From Schistocerca nitens (lineage: Eukaryota > Arthropoda > Insecta > Orthoptera > Acrididae): a stretch of 64,000 nucleotides of DNA. A model generated the notes under the pieces. The model was not told the origin of the DNA. It made no database searches and worked only from the letters and a program-made list of their open reading frames with translations. Position 1 is the stretch's first letter, and the number at the start of each line of letters is the position of its first letter. The stretch spans positions 646,160,974 to 646,224,973 of the forward strand of contig NC_064616.1 of assembly GCF_023898315.1 (NCBI RefSeq), written 5' to 3'. The position numbers were made by a program, and so were the translations under genes. Below, in pieces: positions 47,206-57,312 of the stretch.

Positions 47206-47519
47206 GCTAACTAACACCCTTGCTGCGGTGGTATCAGTGGTTCCCGTCAGATCACCGAAGTTAAGCGCTGTCGGGGTTGGCTAGCACATGTATGGCTGAC
47301 CGTCGGGATCTGCTGAGCGCTGTTGGCAAGTGGGCTGCACTCAGCCCTTGTGAGCCAACTGAGGAACTTCTTGATTCAGATGTGGTGGCTCCGGTCACGA
47401 ACGGTCGGGGGAGCGGTGTGCCGATCACCTGCCCCTCCATAACCACATCCAGTGTCGACTGAGGATGACACGTCGAACGGTCGGACTTCCGGCCTTCCGT
47501 GGCCTGTTCGGACAGTGCG
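47206..47519 (+). mobile_element. 5S rRNA-derived SINE with 15-bp TSD
   Basis: The head carries 5S rRNA landmarks: CCCGTCAGATCACCGAAGTT AAGC, then GTCGGGGTTGGCTAGCAC and ATGGCTGACCGTC, i.e. the internal promoter region of 5S genes. A non-5S body follows (GGGGGAGCGGTGTGCCGATC..., TGAGGATGACACGTCGAACG). Flanking repeats TTAAATTCTTGATAT (47191-47205) and TTAAACTCTTGATAT (47520-47534) differ at one base. It is not a 5S gene: the 3' third of 5S is replaced and the core is mutated. Confidence 0.85.
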
Positions 47520-47655
47520 TTAAACTCTTGATATCACTGGATAAGTGGTTAAAGGTTTTTATGACCGAATACCTCACTCCTTTCTGTGGCACACTAAGGC
47601 TGAGTGATGGGTGTTGTAAATCATTTCTCCTTCTAGTGTTATATTTATAAACCTT

Positions 47656-47902
47656 TCTGCCCCAATAGCTGAATGGTGAGCGTGACGGACTGTTGTCCTA
47701 AGTGGCCCGGGTTCGATTCCCGGCTAGGTCGGGGATTTTCTCCGCTCAGGGACTGGGTGTTGTGTTGTCTTCATTATCATTTCATCCCCATCCGGCGCGC
47801 AGGTCGCCCAATTTGGCGTCGAATGTAATAAGACCTGGACCAAGGCGGCCGGACCTGCCCCGTAAGGAGCCTCCCAGCTAATGACGCCAAACGCTCATTT
47901 CC
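47656..47902 (+). mobile_element. tRNA-derived SINE (family 5) with perfect 13-bp TSD
   Basis: The head reads AATAGCTGAATGGTGAGCGT (A box) and GGGTTCGATTCCC (B box); the body has TTCTCCGCTCAGGGACTGGG and ends with AATGACGCCAAACGCTCATT. ATTTATAAACCTT flanks both ends (47643-47655, 47903-47915). Confidence 0.88.
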
Positions 47903-48379
47903 ATTTATAAACCTTACTGTTGTTTTCAAACTGTACTTGATTGTTGACAACGAACTTCATAAAGGAGTAAATGTTCTGTGAGGCTGCTGTCAATATGCCC
48001 AAGTTTTAAAGAAATTTATAGAAGAGGTTCTGAAGTGGACCCAATACATCATCCTTACTATCATCTTCTGTGCAACAAGCCGTTTTTTGATGGTTACAAT
48101 GTCTGTGTTTACACAGTGTCTATACCTTCACATTATAATGTCAGACACCGTAGAAAAACAGACATTGTAACCATAAATGACGATAAAATACAATGACAGA
48201 AAAAAATCGCGACACCAAGGAGTTGTGCCGAATAAATTAATGTTAGTAGGCGTGTTTCTACATCTCAAAGACGATGTCTATTCAAATTTCGCGCCAGTCG
48301 CTTAAGAGTGGCGCTAGTAGCGCCACTTTGAGGCTACAAATCAGGTTTGCTTCAAATACACGCTGTAACGGTTGTCAAC

Positions 48380-49792
48380 ATTCAACAAGGCAGATATGCC
48401 CCCCCCCCCCTCCAGTACACCTCCTGCAATATGCCGATGACACCGCCTTCCTTGCCCTCGCTCCTACGCTTCAATGGTCCCAATGCCTTCTCCAGAATCA
48501 CCTTGACCATTTTGCTGTATGGTGTAACCAGTGCCTCCTGAAAATCAATCGTTCCAAGACCCAGGCGATCATCGTAGGTCGTACCACTGACTCCTCCTGG
48601 CTGCTTGATTTCTCCCTTATAATCTGCGCCTGTCCTGTCCCCCTCTCACCCACCCTCACCCACCTTGGCCTCGCCATTGACCATCACTTCACCTGGTTAC
48701 CTCATATCCACTCTATCCAATCAAAAGCCCACAACCGCCTCAGACTCCTCAAACTCCTCTCTGGCTGGACATGGAGTTTGAACCCCTCTACCATTCTCCA
48801 CACATACAAATCCTTAATCCGTCCCATCTTCTGTTATGCCAATCCCGCCTGGATATCCACCCCCTGCCCCCCCCCCCCCAAATTCTACCAGTCCCTCCAG
48901 ATCCTCAAGCACCATGCACTCCGCCTTGGCTTCTGTATACACCTCCCATCCCCCATGTGAATCCTCTATGATCTGCTGATTCCTTTCCCCCATCTGCTCC
49001 TTTTCCTCAAACATATCTGCATCCTCTACACCTCCAGCCTCCTTGATGCCCCTCTTCCCCTGGTTGCTCCTCTCCTCCCAAACCCCCTCCACCTCTATAC
49101 CCTTCATCTCCTTTCCCAAGGTGACTTCTGTCGACGCCCCCTCCCGGATGATGCCCTCTCTCCATCCATTTATCCTCCTATCAACTCTGGTCCTCACCTC
49201 TGCCTCCCTTCCTCTGTCCTTTTCCTGGGCTCCCTCTCCCCCCCTTCCATCCTGTTTTCTTTCCCCCATCTACCCTCACCCTTTGTCGCCCCCCCCCCCA
49301 CTTCGTTTTTCCTCTCCACTCCCTTTTTTCCCCCTCATCTGTCCAGGTCGCCCCCCCCCCCCCCCCAATCTGCCCTTCGCTGTAGTGTGTCATCTTCGTG
49401 CCAACTTTTTAGTGCAGTGTTTCGAGTGAGTGTTAAGTGTTGTGCGTCTTTTCCGAAGTGTTGCAAACGGAAATCATAATGTCGCTGGGTGTGATTTTTA
49501 TATCTCTTGTTAACAGAAACCAGAATGTCGCCGTGTTTTTTAATTGTCTGTCTACAGTTTTACCTGTCTGCTTCCTGTGTATTTTATTAGCATCGCCGAC
49601 CATTTGTTTTATGTTTTCACTTCCACAATTTTCCGCTATTTTACAATTTAAGTCACCGTTTTTATCGCCTGATTTTATTCTTTAATATCTTCTTCTTATA
49701 TTTTAAAAATTCTGTAGGATGAAGAGCGGCGTACTAAGCTGCTGCCAGCCCGCCCCTTTGGGGGGAATCGAAATTCAATAAAGGAAAAAAAA
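48380..49792 (+). mobile_element. 5'-truncated LINE inserted in the mariner-like element
   Basis: Left flank GTTGTCAAC (48371-48379) and right flank GTTGTGAAC (49793-49801) form a 9-bp target duplication with one difference. The 3' end has a small GC hairpin (CGCCCCTTTGGGGGG) and an A tail (GGAAAAAAAA). The sense strand is C-rich. Only the last part of the reverse transcriptase region is present. Confidence 0.85.
48400..49430 (+). pseudogene. Jockey-type reverse transcriptase, C-terminal half
   Basis: The frame begins just before the catalytic box (LLQYADDTAFLAL) and continues with HFAVWCNQCLLKINRSKT, LTHLGLAIDHHFTW and the thumb segment ILHTYKSLIRPIFCYANPAW. A stop (TGA, 48958-48960) interrupts it; the same frame then continues with a leucine/proline-rich tail to about 49430. 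The upstream palm, fingers and endonuclease are missing because of 5' truncation. Confidence 0.75.
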
Positions 49793-49847
49793 GTTGTGAA
49801 CGTTAGTTACCTTTGAGGTTGGACGTGGTGAGTTGTGTTAGTCAAGA

Positions 49848-50870
49848 ATGCCTTGAAGGCGACAAAGGCGCCATTATCAATACCTCACTGAGCTTGAACG
49901 AGGCCCTGTGATATGGCTACGGGAAGCTGAAAGTTCCTTCTACAGTACTGCAGAAAGGCTTGGCAGGAATGTAGCCACTGTATATGATTGCTGGTAGCGG
50001 TGGTCACGATTATGTACAATCACAAGAAGGCCGGGCTCCGGACCGCCACGCGGCACTACCGAGAGAGGATGATCACCGTGTTCGGTGTATGGCTCTGGCT
50101 GATAGTACTGCATCTGCATCTGCAATTTGAAAAGCAGTCGGCATCACAGTGACACAACGAACTGTTATAAATCGATTACTTCAAGGAAGCTCCGACCTAG
50201 ACGCCCTGTAGCGTGCATTCCACTGATCTCAAACCACAGCCATTTAACTCCAGCGGTGTCAAGCGAGAGCTCATTAGAGGGTAGGGTGCAGGTCTGTTGT
50301 ATTTTCCGACGAAAGCTGGCTCTGCGTTGGTGCCAGTGATGGTGGCCATGTGTTGTTTAGAAGGAGGCCAGCTCATAACCTGCAACCAATCTGTCTGCGT
50401 GCTAGACACACTGCACCTGCACCAAGAGTTACGGTCTGGGGTGCTATTTCGTGTGAAAGCGCGAGCACTCCGTTGGTACACCGCGCACTCTCATCGCAAA
50501 ATTGTACGCCACTCTTGTGATTCGACCTGCTGTGCTGCCACTCATGAACAGAAATCCAGGGGCTGTTTTCCAACATGATAACGCTCGCTCACATACCGCT
50601 GTTGTAACCCAACATGCTCTACAGAGTGTCAACATGTTTCGTTGGCCTGCTAGATCAGCAGATCTGTCTCCAATCGAGCAGATACGGGAGATTATCGGAC
50701 AACAACTCCAGCGTCATCCACAAACAGCATTAACCGTCCCTTTCTTGACCGACCAAGTGCGACAGGCATGGAGCTCCATCCCACAAACTGACGTCCGGCA
50801 CATATACAACACAATACATGTATGTTTGCACGCTTGCATTCAACATTCTGGTGATTATACTGGTTGTTAA
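49848..50870 (+). pseudogene. Mariner/Tc1-like transposase pseudogene
   Basis: The start ATG is probably 49848. Broken pieces of the DNA-binding half appear (RLGRNVATVYDC, followed by GSGPPRGTTE), then the catalytic half with many stops and shifts. The last segment, 50502-50870, is open and shows FQHDNARSHTAVV (second Asp), WPARSADLSPIEQI (Glu) and a C-terminus ending in GDYTGC. The spacing between second Asp and Glu is again 32 residues, as in the intact copies, so the two families appear related. It is a dead gene. Confidence 0.85.
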
Positions 50871-51107
50871 TGTACCGGCATTTTGGATTTGCTATGGCTT
50901 ATCCCGCGCTTAGCTTAACCTGTGATATTGCAATGTTAATCACTTAAATATGTTAACAAGGCAAATGTATTACCGAAATTTAATTCCCGTGGATAAATTA
51001 TGTTTTGATGTTGCCATTTTTTTCCGCCAGTGTATTTGTATTTTCCTGTACGCGGGACACGATTTGTGCGAGTGTAAGTGTTGTGCTCGAGATAGCCGAA
51101 GTGGAGT

Positions 51108-51365
51108 CGGCACGGTAGCTCAGCGTGTTCGGTCAGAGGGTTAACTGCCCTCTGTAAATAAATAAAAAAAATTAAAAAAAACTGAGTGAATAAATCAACG
51201 ATGAACTTGACCCGGTGGCATGGGACGACCGCCACGAACAAATACAACGAACAATAACGAACAAAATGAGATCAAACAAAACAAAAGTGGTTAAGATGAC
51301 CGCTCGCGATAAGCGGGAGAATCCGGGTTCGTGTCTCGGTCCGGCACAAATTTTCATTTCTCACA
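51108..51365 (+). mobile_element. tRNA-derived SINE (family 6)
   Basis: The head GGCACGGTAGCTCAGCGTGT has an A box; a second tRNA-like segment near the end (AGTGGTTAAGATGACCGCTC ... GGGTTCGTGTCTCGG) has a B box. Blocks of the same sequence are embedded in both arms of the foldback at 29284-30979. No TSD was found. Confidence 0.6.
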
Positions 51366-51499
51366 AACATCTGATGTCAATCTGGGTTTTCAAAATGCAA
51401 ATCATTTCGTAAACACTTTTTTCTTGTCGTGAATATGATGCCGTAACACATTAGTAAATGACAATATGAAAAGTAAAACAACTTTTTTATATTTTCACC

Positions 51500-51850
51500 C
51501 CCAAAATCTGATATTACCAATAACTCAAAAGCTTCAGAGCTAAGACATTTAAGAAGATTTGTAACATGTGGCTTCCAATTATGATTCTTATCAAGGTAAA
51601 CAATTAAAAAATTAGAAAATTCTCTTTAGTATATTGATTTACCCGCATGCATTGTTTCTGATGGTGTGAACAGGCCTTGTGCAATACTAAAATGCATGTA
51701 TTGTTTTGTCTAAGTTCAGCGACAGTCCATTTGCAGCGTACAAATTTTTAGTTATGAAGACAATATTGTTTGCATTTTCGAGTTTTTAAGTATGTTCATT
51801 AGGTTTGATTATAATACATGCGTCATCAGCAAAGAGAAGTCGCAACGCTA
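51500..51850 (-). pseudogene. LINE reverse transcriptase fragment
   Basis: On the minus strand LFADDACIIIKPNEHT and NGLSLNLDKTIHAF mark the catalytic box and the following region of a non-LTR reverse transcriptase; a DKNHNWKPHV-like thumb segment comes in another frame. Stops and shifts break it. Confidence 0.65.
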
Positions 51851-51859
51851 GAAACCTGT

Positions 51860-52095
51860 AGAGAAATGCAAAAAGACGTGCAGCGGATCGGCACTTCGTG
51901 CAGGATGTGACAATTGACCATCAATATAAATATAACGTGTTGCTTACACATAGACAGGAGTACCCATTATTGTATGATAACGCGATTACAGAACAAACAC
52001 TGGAAGCAGTTACTTACATAAAATATCTAGGAGTATGCGTACAGAGCGATTTGAAGTTGAACGACATATCGAGTTCGATCTTGTGTAAAAATAAC
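51860..52095 (+). pseudogene. LINE reverse transcriptase fragment, opposite strand
   Basis: The plus strand encodes EAVTYIKYLGVCVQSDLKLN, the YLGV thumb motif of CR1/jockey-type reverse transcriptases, preceded by about 40 residues of related sequence. It lies head to head with the previous fragment. Both are remnants. Confidence 0.6.
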
Positions 52096-52464
52096 TGACT
52101 TAGCTAAAATGATAATATATTTATCCTTTTCCAAATATTATGAATTCCTTCGTTAATTATTAAGGAAATCACAGTTCTCATATCAAGCATTAAGATTTTG
52201 ATTCTGAAAGATGTAATCCAGCTTTTATATTACTTACCACTTTCCTATCTAAGAAACACTTTCCTGAGAATCAGCTGTGTGTAGGATTGGTGATTCAGAC
52301 GACAAGAGTCGGACTAGAGGTCCACTCTTTCTGGAACTGAATCACGGCTCCATCTGTGATTATTTTTGTCATTTAAGATGCATTTCATCTCAGGTAATAC
52401 TTTGTTTACGTGAAGAACTGTGAGCAGGAATGTTACGGTAAGACACTGCAATGGAAGTTAAAAC
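52096..52464. other. No feature recognised
   Basis: AT-rich left flank of Tc1-like copy 2. Confidence 0.4.
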
Positions 52465-52466
52465 TA

Positions 52467-53888
52467 CACTTCTGGAAATTGAAATAAGAACACCGTGAAT
52501 TCATTGTCCCAGGAAGGGGAAACTTTATTGACACATTCCTGGGGTCAGATACATCACATGATCACACTGACAGAACCACAGGCACATAGACACAGGCAAC
52601 AGAGCATGCACAATGTCGGCACTAGTACAGTGTATATCCACCTTTCGCAGCAATGCAGGCTGCTATTCTCCCATGGAGACGATCGTAGAGATGCTGGATG
52701 TAGTCCTGTGGAACGGCTTGCCATGCCATTTCCACCTGGCGCCTCAGTTGGACCAGCGTTCGTGCTGGACGTGCAGACCGCGTGAGACGACGCTTCATCC
52801 AGTCCCAAACATGCTCAATGGAGGACAGATCCGGAGATCTTGCTGGCCAGGGTAGTTGACTTACACCTTCTAGAGCACGTTGGGTGGCACGGGATACATG
52901 CGGACGTGCATTGTCCTGTTGGAACAGCAAGTTCCCTTGCCGGTCTAGGAATGGTAGAACGATGGGTTCGATGACGGTTTGGATGTACCGTGCACTATTC
53001 AGTGTCCCCTCGACGATCACCAGTGGTGTACGGCCAGTGTAGGAGATCGCTCCCCACACCATGATGCCGGGTGTTGGCCCTGTGTGCCTCGGTCGTATGC
53101 AGTCCTGATTGTGGCGCTCACCTGCACGGCGCCAAACACGCATACGACCATCATTGGCACCAAGGCAGAAGCGACTCTCATCGCTGAAGACGACACGTCT
53201 CCATTCGTCCCTCCATTCACACCTGTCGCGACACCACTGGAGGCGGGCTGCACGATGTTGGGGCGTGAGCGGAAGACGGCCTAACGGTGTGCGGGACCGT
53301 AGCCCAGCTTCATGGAGACGGTTGCGAATGGTCCTCGCCGATACCCCAGGAGCAACAGTGTCCCTAATTTGCTGGGAAGTGGCGGTGCGGTCCCCTACGG
53401 CACTGCGTAGGATCCTACGGTCTTGGCGTGCATCCGTGCGTCGCTGCGGTCCGGTCCCAGGTCGACGGTCACGTGCACCTTCCGCCGACCACTGGCGACA
53501 ACATCGATGTACTGTGGAGACCTCACGCCCCACGTGTTGAGCAATTCGGCGGTACGTCCACCCGGCCTCCCGCATGCCCACTATACGCCCTCGCTCAAAG
53601 TCCGTCAACTGCACATACGGTTCACGTCCACGCTGTCGCGGCATGCTACCAGTGTTAAAGACTGCGATGGAGCTCCGTATGCCACGGCAAACTGGCTGAC
53701 TCTGACGGCGGCGGTGCACAAATGCTGCGCAGCTAGCGCCATTCGACGGCCAACACCGCGGTTCCTGGTGTGTCCGCTGTGCCGTGCGTGTGATCATTGC
53801 TTGTACAGCCCTCTCGCAGTGTCCGGAGCAAGTATGGCGGGTCTGACACACCGGTGTCAATGTGTTCTTTTTTCCATTTCCAGGAGTG
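52467..53888 (-). mobile_element. Tc1-like transposon, copy 2, with intact transposase frame
   Basis: Same family and same length (1,422 bp) as 45338-46759, in the same orientation, 7.1 kb away. TA flanks are at 52465-52466 and 53889-53890. The left terminus has one change (CACTTCTGG for CACTCCTGG). The flanking sequences of the two copies are unrelated, so these are two separate insertions and not a segmental duplication. Confidence 0.95.
52622..53644 (-). CDS. Tc1-like transposase, 340 aa, intact frame (copy 2)
   Basis: Same architecture and start choice as copy 1 (Met at 53644). Catalytic residues Asp 155, Asp 244 and Glu 277 are all present. It differs from copy 1 at four residues in the chosen frame: Asp for Ala 59, Cys for Arg 142, Pro for Leu 267, Ser for Pro 275. 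Here the WPARSPDL motif is intact, but the next motif reads LSSIEH where copy 1 has LSPIEH; each copy therefore departs from the likely ancestor at a different motif position. Whether either protein is active cannot be told from sequence. Confidence 0.92.
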   Translation of the reverse strand: MPRQRGREPYVQLTDFERGRIVGMREAGWTYRRIAQHVGREVSTVHRCCRQWSAEGARDRRPGTGPQRRTDARQDRRILRSAVGDRTATSQQIRDTVAPGVSARTIRNRLHEAGLRSRTPLGRLPLTPQHRAARLQWCRDRCEWRDEWRRVVFSDESRFCLGANDGRMRVWRRAGERHNQDCIRPRHTGPTPGIMVWGAISYTGRTPLVIVEGTLNSARYIQTVIEPIVLPFLDRQGNLLFQQDNARPHVSRATQRALEGVSQLPWPARSPDLSSIEHVWDWMKRRLTRSARPARTLVQLRRQVEMAWQAVPQDYIQHLYDRLHGRIAACIAAKGGYTLY

Positions 53889-53890
53889 TA

Positions 53891-54318
53891 TTTCTAATTT
53901 AATGACTGCTGTACTTAAGGTGCCGACATTGTGTTAGTTTCCTCTTGGAATTATAAGGATCGCAACTCAGCTACTGGTATCAGAGGAGAACTTGGCCACC
54001 CTCAACTCCCCTAGCCCCGGATATGTCTTATATTAATGCCTATATTGCCGCAATCTACGGTGCACACTGTGTAGCGTAGTGGTTAGCATCGCTGGTTGGG
54101 GTCCTGTGGCTCGCCAGTTTAGATATAACCACCAGCAATTATTTGTTATGTAGTATTGGTCATTTCTGGGATGTTCCTGAAATAAATTCTGTGAAAAAAG
54201 AAGAAAAAACACAACATGAAGGCATTATCCAAATAAGACGGAAATCGGTAGATGTGATGTACATATTCCAACAAACAAATGATTACATTTTCAGAAAAAC
54301 TGGATGGTTTACTCAAGA
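53891..54318. other. Spacer with tRNA-like scrap
   Basis: GTGTAGCGTAGTGGTTAGCA at about 54069-54088 resembles the A-box region of family-4 SINEs; no B box follows in good shape. Confidence 0.4.
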
Positions 54319-55338
54319 CAAAGAGCTTCACAAATTGAGCAAGTCAGTAATGCGTTGATCCACCTCTGGTCCCGATGCAAGCAGTTACTCAGCTTGAGAC
54401 TGATCGATAGAGTTGTTCGATATCCTCCTGAGGGATGTCATGGCTAATTCTGTCCAATTGGCGCGTTACGTCGTCAAAATCCTGGGATGGTTGGCGGGCC
54501 CTGCCCATAATTCTTCAAATGTTCTCGATTGGAGAGAGATCCGGCGACCTTTTTGGTACAGTAGTGTTTGGCGAGCACGAAGACAGGCAGTAAAAAGTCT
54601 CGCCGTGTAATGGCGGGTATTAAGTTGCTGAAATGTAGGTCCAGAATGGTTTGCCACGAAGGCCAACAGAACGGAGCGTAGAATATTGTCGATGTACCAG
54701 TGTGTTGTAATGGAGAAGTGGATGACAACCCCCAACTATGAAAAGAAATGGCATTCCAGTCTATGACTCCTGGTTGTCGGTCGTACGGCGAGTGACAGGT
54801 TGACATGTGACCGCTGTCTGGGGCGTCTCCAGTCTGGGGACTTCCCGGACAGCAGTGGGATACCAACCTGACTGTAGCTCGCCATATGGCCCGACAATCA
54901 GGAGTGATGGTCTGGGGGGCCAATTCTTTACATAGCAGGACCCCCTTGGTTGTCATCCACTTCTCCATTACAACACAGCGGTACATCGACAATATTCTAC
55001 GCTCCGTTCTGTTGGCCTTCGTGGCAAGCCATCCTGGATTTACACTTCTGCAAGATAATGCCCGCCCGCACTCAGCTTGTCTTCATGCTTGCCAAACCCT
55101 ACCTTGACCAGAAAGTTCGCCAGATCTCTCCCCAACTGAGAATGTTTGCAGCATTATGGGCACTGCCCTCCAACTATCTAGGTATTTTGACGGCATAAGG
55201 CGCCAGTTGGACAGAATTTGGCATTATACCCCTGAGGAGGACATCCAGCAATTCTGTCAATCACTGACAAGCTGCTTGTATGAGAGCCAGAGGTGGACGA
55301 ACGCATTATTGACTTGCTCAATTTGTGAAGCTCTTTGC
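54319..55338. mobile_element. Inverted duplication of a Tc1-like transposase 3' half
   Basis: The left arm (54319-54776, coding on the minus strand) and the right arm (54911-55338, coding on the plus strand) are inverted copies joined by a 134-bp loop. Both encode the same catalytic half: SGVMVWGANSLHSRTPLVV-like start, YIDNILRSVLLAFVA, then LLQDNARPHSA (second Asp; degraded to FQQLNTRHYTA in the left arm), then a degraded C-terminal end. The third catalytic segment is mutated in both. The loop has a trace of more N-terminal sequence. Confidence 0.75.
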
Positions 55339-55344
55339 CTTCAA

Positions 55345-55605
55345 TAAATTCCGCCCACTTAGCTGAATGATCAGCGCGTCTGACTGCCATGCAGTGGGCC
55401 CTGGTTCCATTCCAGGACGGGTCGGAGATTTTCTCCGCTCGGGGACTGGTTGTTGTGTTGTCCTCTCCATCGTATCATCATCATCGATACACAAGTCTCC
55501 CAATGTGGCATCAACTGAAAAGATTTGCAATTCGGCGGCCAAACTTCCCCATTTGGGGACTCCTGGCCATCAATGCCATACCATCATTTCATTTCATTTC
55601 TTAAA
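55345..55605 (+). mobile_element. tRNA-derived SINE (family 5), second copy
   Basis: CACTTAGCTGAATGATCAGC (A box), CTGGTTCCATTCCAG (mutated B box) and TTCTCCGCTCGGGGACTGG match the copy at 47656-47902. AATAAAT occurs at both sides (7 bp only). It is more diverged than the first copy. Confidence 0.8.
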
Positions 55606-55632
55606 TAAATCGCCCAGTTTTTCTGAAATGGT

Positions 55633-55838
55633 GGTCGCGCGGAATGGCCGCGCGATTTGAGGCGCCATGTCACGTATTGCCCGGTCACTCCCGCCGGAGG
55701 TTCGAGTCTTCCCTCGGGCGTGGGTGTGTGTGCTGATCTTAGCATAAATTAGTTTAAGTTTGTTTAAGTAGTGTGTAAGTCTAGGGACCGATTACCTCAG
55801 CAGTTTGGTCCCTTAGGAATTCACACATTTCTGAAATT
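55633..55838 (+). mobile_element. tRNA-derived SINE (family 7)
   Basis: Head TCGCGCGGAATGGCCGCGCG, B box AGGTTCGAGTCTTCC, body TGGGTGTGTGTGCTGATC. The 3' part has the shared stem-loop at 55784-55812 with stem GGGACC/GGTCCC and loop GATTACCTCAGCAGTTT, a third stem version. Confidence 0.8.
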
Positions 55839-56202
55839 GTAATCGTTCGTTTGTCTGTATATGTACATCACATCTATTGATTTTCGTCCCATTGGGATAA
55901 TTCCTTTGTGGTGCGGGTTTCTTTCTTTTCTTCGTAGAGTATATGTTAGTTTGTAATGTTTATCTACCCTGGAATATTAGATGTATGTATGAATACAAGC
56001 ATTCTGAAATATTTCAAGTTTGTATAATTAGTTGCATTCTCCGTCCAGGAGACATTCTTTATTGAAGATCCAGCCTTCGGATTTGGTCTTGATTGTGATT
56101 TCCACCTGACAATATTTCTGGTCGAAAGCGCTGCTCCCAGTTCCATCATCAAATTCTTGATCTTCTTCTTCTCGTGGCATTATAGCCCTGTTTGGGTCGT
56201 AG
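55839..56202. other. No feature recognised
   Basis: Spacer in a SINE cluster. Confidence 0.35.
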
Positions 56203-56214
56203 CCTCTTCAACAA

Positions 56215-56435
56215 TAAATAAATAAATAAATAAATAAAATAAAAAAATGGCTCTGAGCACTATGGGACTTAACATCTCAGGTCATCAGTCCCCTAGAACT
56301 TAGAACTACTTAAACCTAACTAACCTAAAGACATCACACACATCCATGCCCGAGGCAGGATTCGAACATGCGACCGTAGCGGTCGCGCGGTTCCAGACTG
56401 AAGCGCCTAGAACCGCTAGGCCACCAACGGCCGAC
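56215..56435 (-). mobile_element. tRNA-derived SINE (family 1) with TTTA-repeat tail and 12-bp TSD
   Basis: Direct repeats CCTCTTCAACAA (56203-56214, 56436-56447) are perfect. The minus strand has the family-1 head and B box (GGTCGCATGTTCGAATCC) and the stem-loop (56264-56292). The normal end GAACC is replaced by a T-rich tail (plus strand TAAATAAATAAATAAATAAA). Confidence 0.88.
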
Positions 56436-56632
56436 CCTCTTCAACAAGTTCCCTTTGTCCTTACCTCTCCAGCGCAGCTTTTCTCCATCCTCTGACTCTT
56501 AACAGTTTTTATATCCTCTTCCCCATCGTCTATCCATTGCTTTCCTTGTCTTCCTGTCTATCTTCTTCTTGGTGTTCACCACGACGACCGCAGGTCAAAT
56601 GCACGACATGGTCATACCTCGAGATGATTTAA

Positions 56633-56956
56633 ACCCGCAAACCGCCCACCAGAGCGTTGTTTCACCACGAATCACCATTATCCTTAAGTTACGGGCATGA
56701 GTGTAATTTAACTGCTAGTGGATCAAAGCATCTGAATGCTGCCATAGAAGCAGTAGACAGTAACTGGTGTGTGGTGATGAAGATCGAAAAAACAAAGAAG
56801 ATTGTTAAAACGCAGTTTACTGACCTCGAATGGGAAGACCTATGTTGTGCAATACTCTACATCAATGGTCAGATGACTATGTCTCTCCCAGACATTTACA
56901 TGCAGAATTTAGTGCATACAAGAAACAGTTATTCAGAAAATACTGTGAAAAATTAA
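56633..56956 (+). other. Uncharacterised open frame next to the ATPase remnant
   Basis: The frame is open from a stop at 56630-56632 to 56956 and gives about 107 codons, without an early Met (the first candidate is a TTG at 56657). The residues look protein-like (ECNLTASGSKHLNAAIEA, TDLEWEDLCCAILYI, a C-terminal asparagine-rich end) rather than repetitive. A polyadenylation-like AATAAAACA lies further downstream at about 57011. I do not recognise the family. It lies 5' of the ATPase remnant on the same strand and could be another piece of the same viral-type element. Confidence 0.35.
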
Positions 56957-57312
56957 CTACGCATTTTTTTATTGATGGAATGTATCCTAAGTTCTACTGC
57001 TGAAGTGCAAATAAAACAAATGTATATTATCGCAAATATTGTTTTATTTCTTACTTCATAACTGTCTCATTGTAATGTAGCCATTGTAGCTCAGTCAGTG
57101 AAATGATTGCTATATATATTATTATTCTTATTATTATTACAAGTATTTTTCCATAAATGCTCATTGCTTGATAGTATCAATGTAGTCAGTATCATGGTTG
57201 GGTGGCTGAAGCACCCCTTGTCACAGGTACTTTTTGTAAGCAATTGGTTCTGTGATGGTGTGGAAGACCAGAAGTAGAAGAAGAAAAATGTGATACTCCT
57301 TCCCGATAATAT
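56957..57312. other. AT-rich spacer
   Basis: AT-rich with TTATTATTA runs; nothing coding. It separates the uncharacterised frame from the ATPase remnant. Confidence 0.4.

Larger units (their letters stand above)
48191..51032 (+). mobile_element. Decayed mariner/Tc1-like transposon, split by a LINE
   Basis: Left terminus CAATGACAGAAAAAAATCGC and right terminus (reverse complement CACTGGCGGAAAAAAATGGC) match and are flanked by TA (48189-48190, 51033-51034). A 1.4-kb LINE sits at 48380-49792; the sequence on both sides joins in the order expected of one element. Its own length without the LINE is about 1.42 kb. Confidence 0.85.

Noticed and set aside
47220..47330. Possible 5S rRNA gene
   Set aside because: Only the central promoter region is similar; the 3' part is not 5S and the copy has target duplications.
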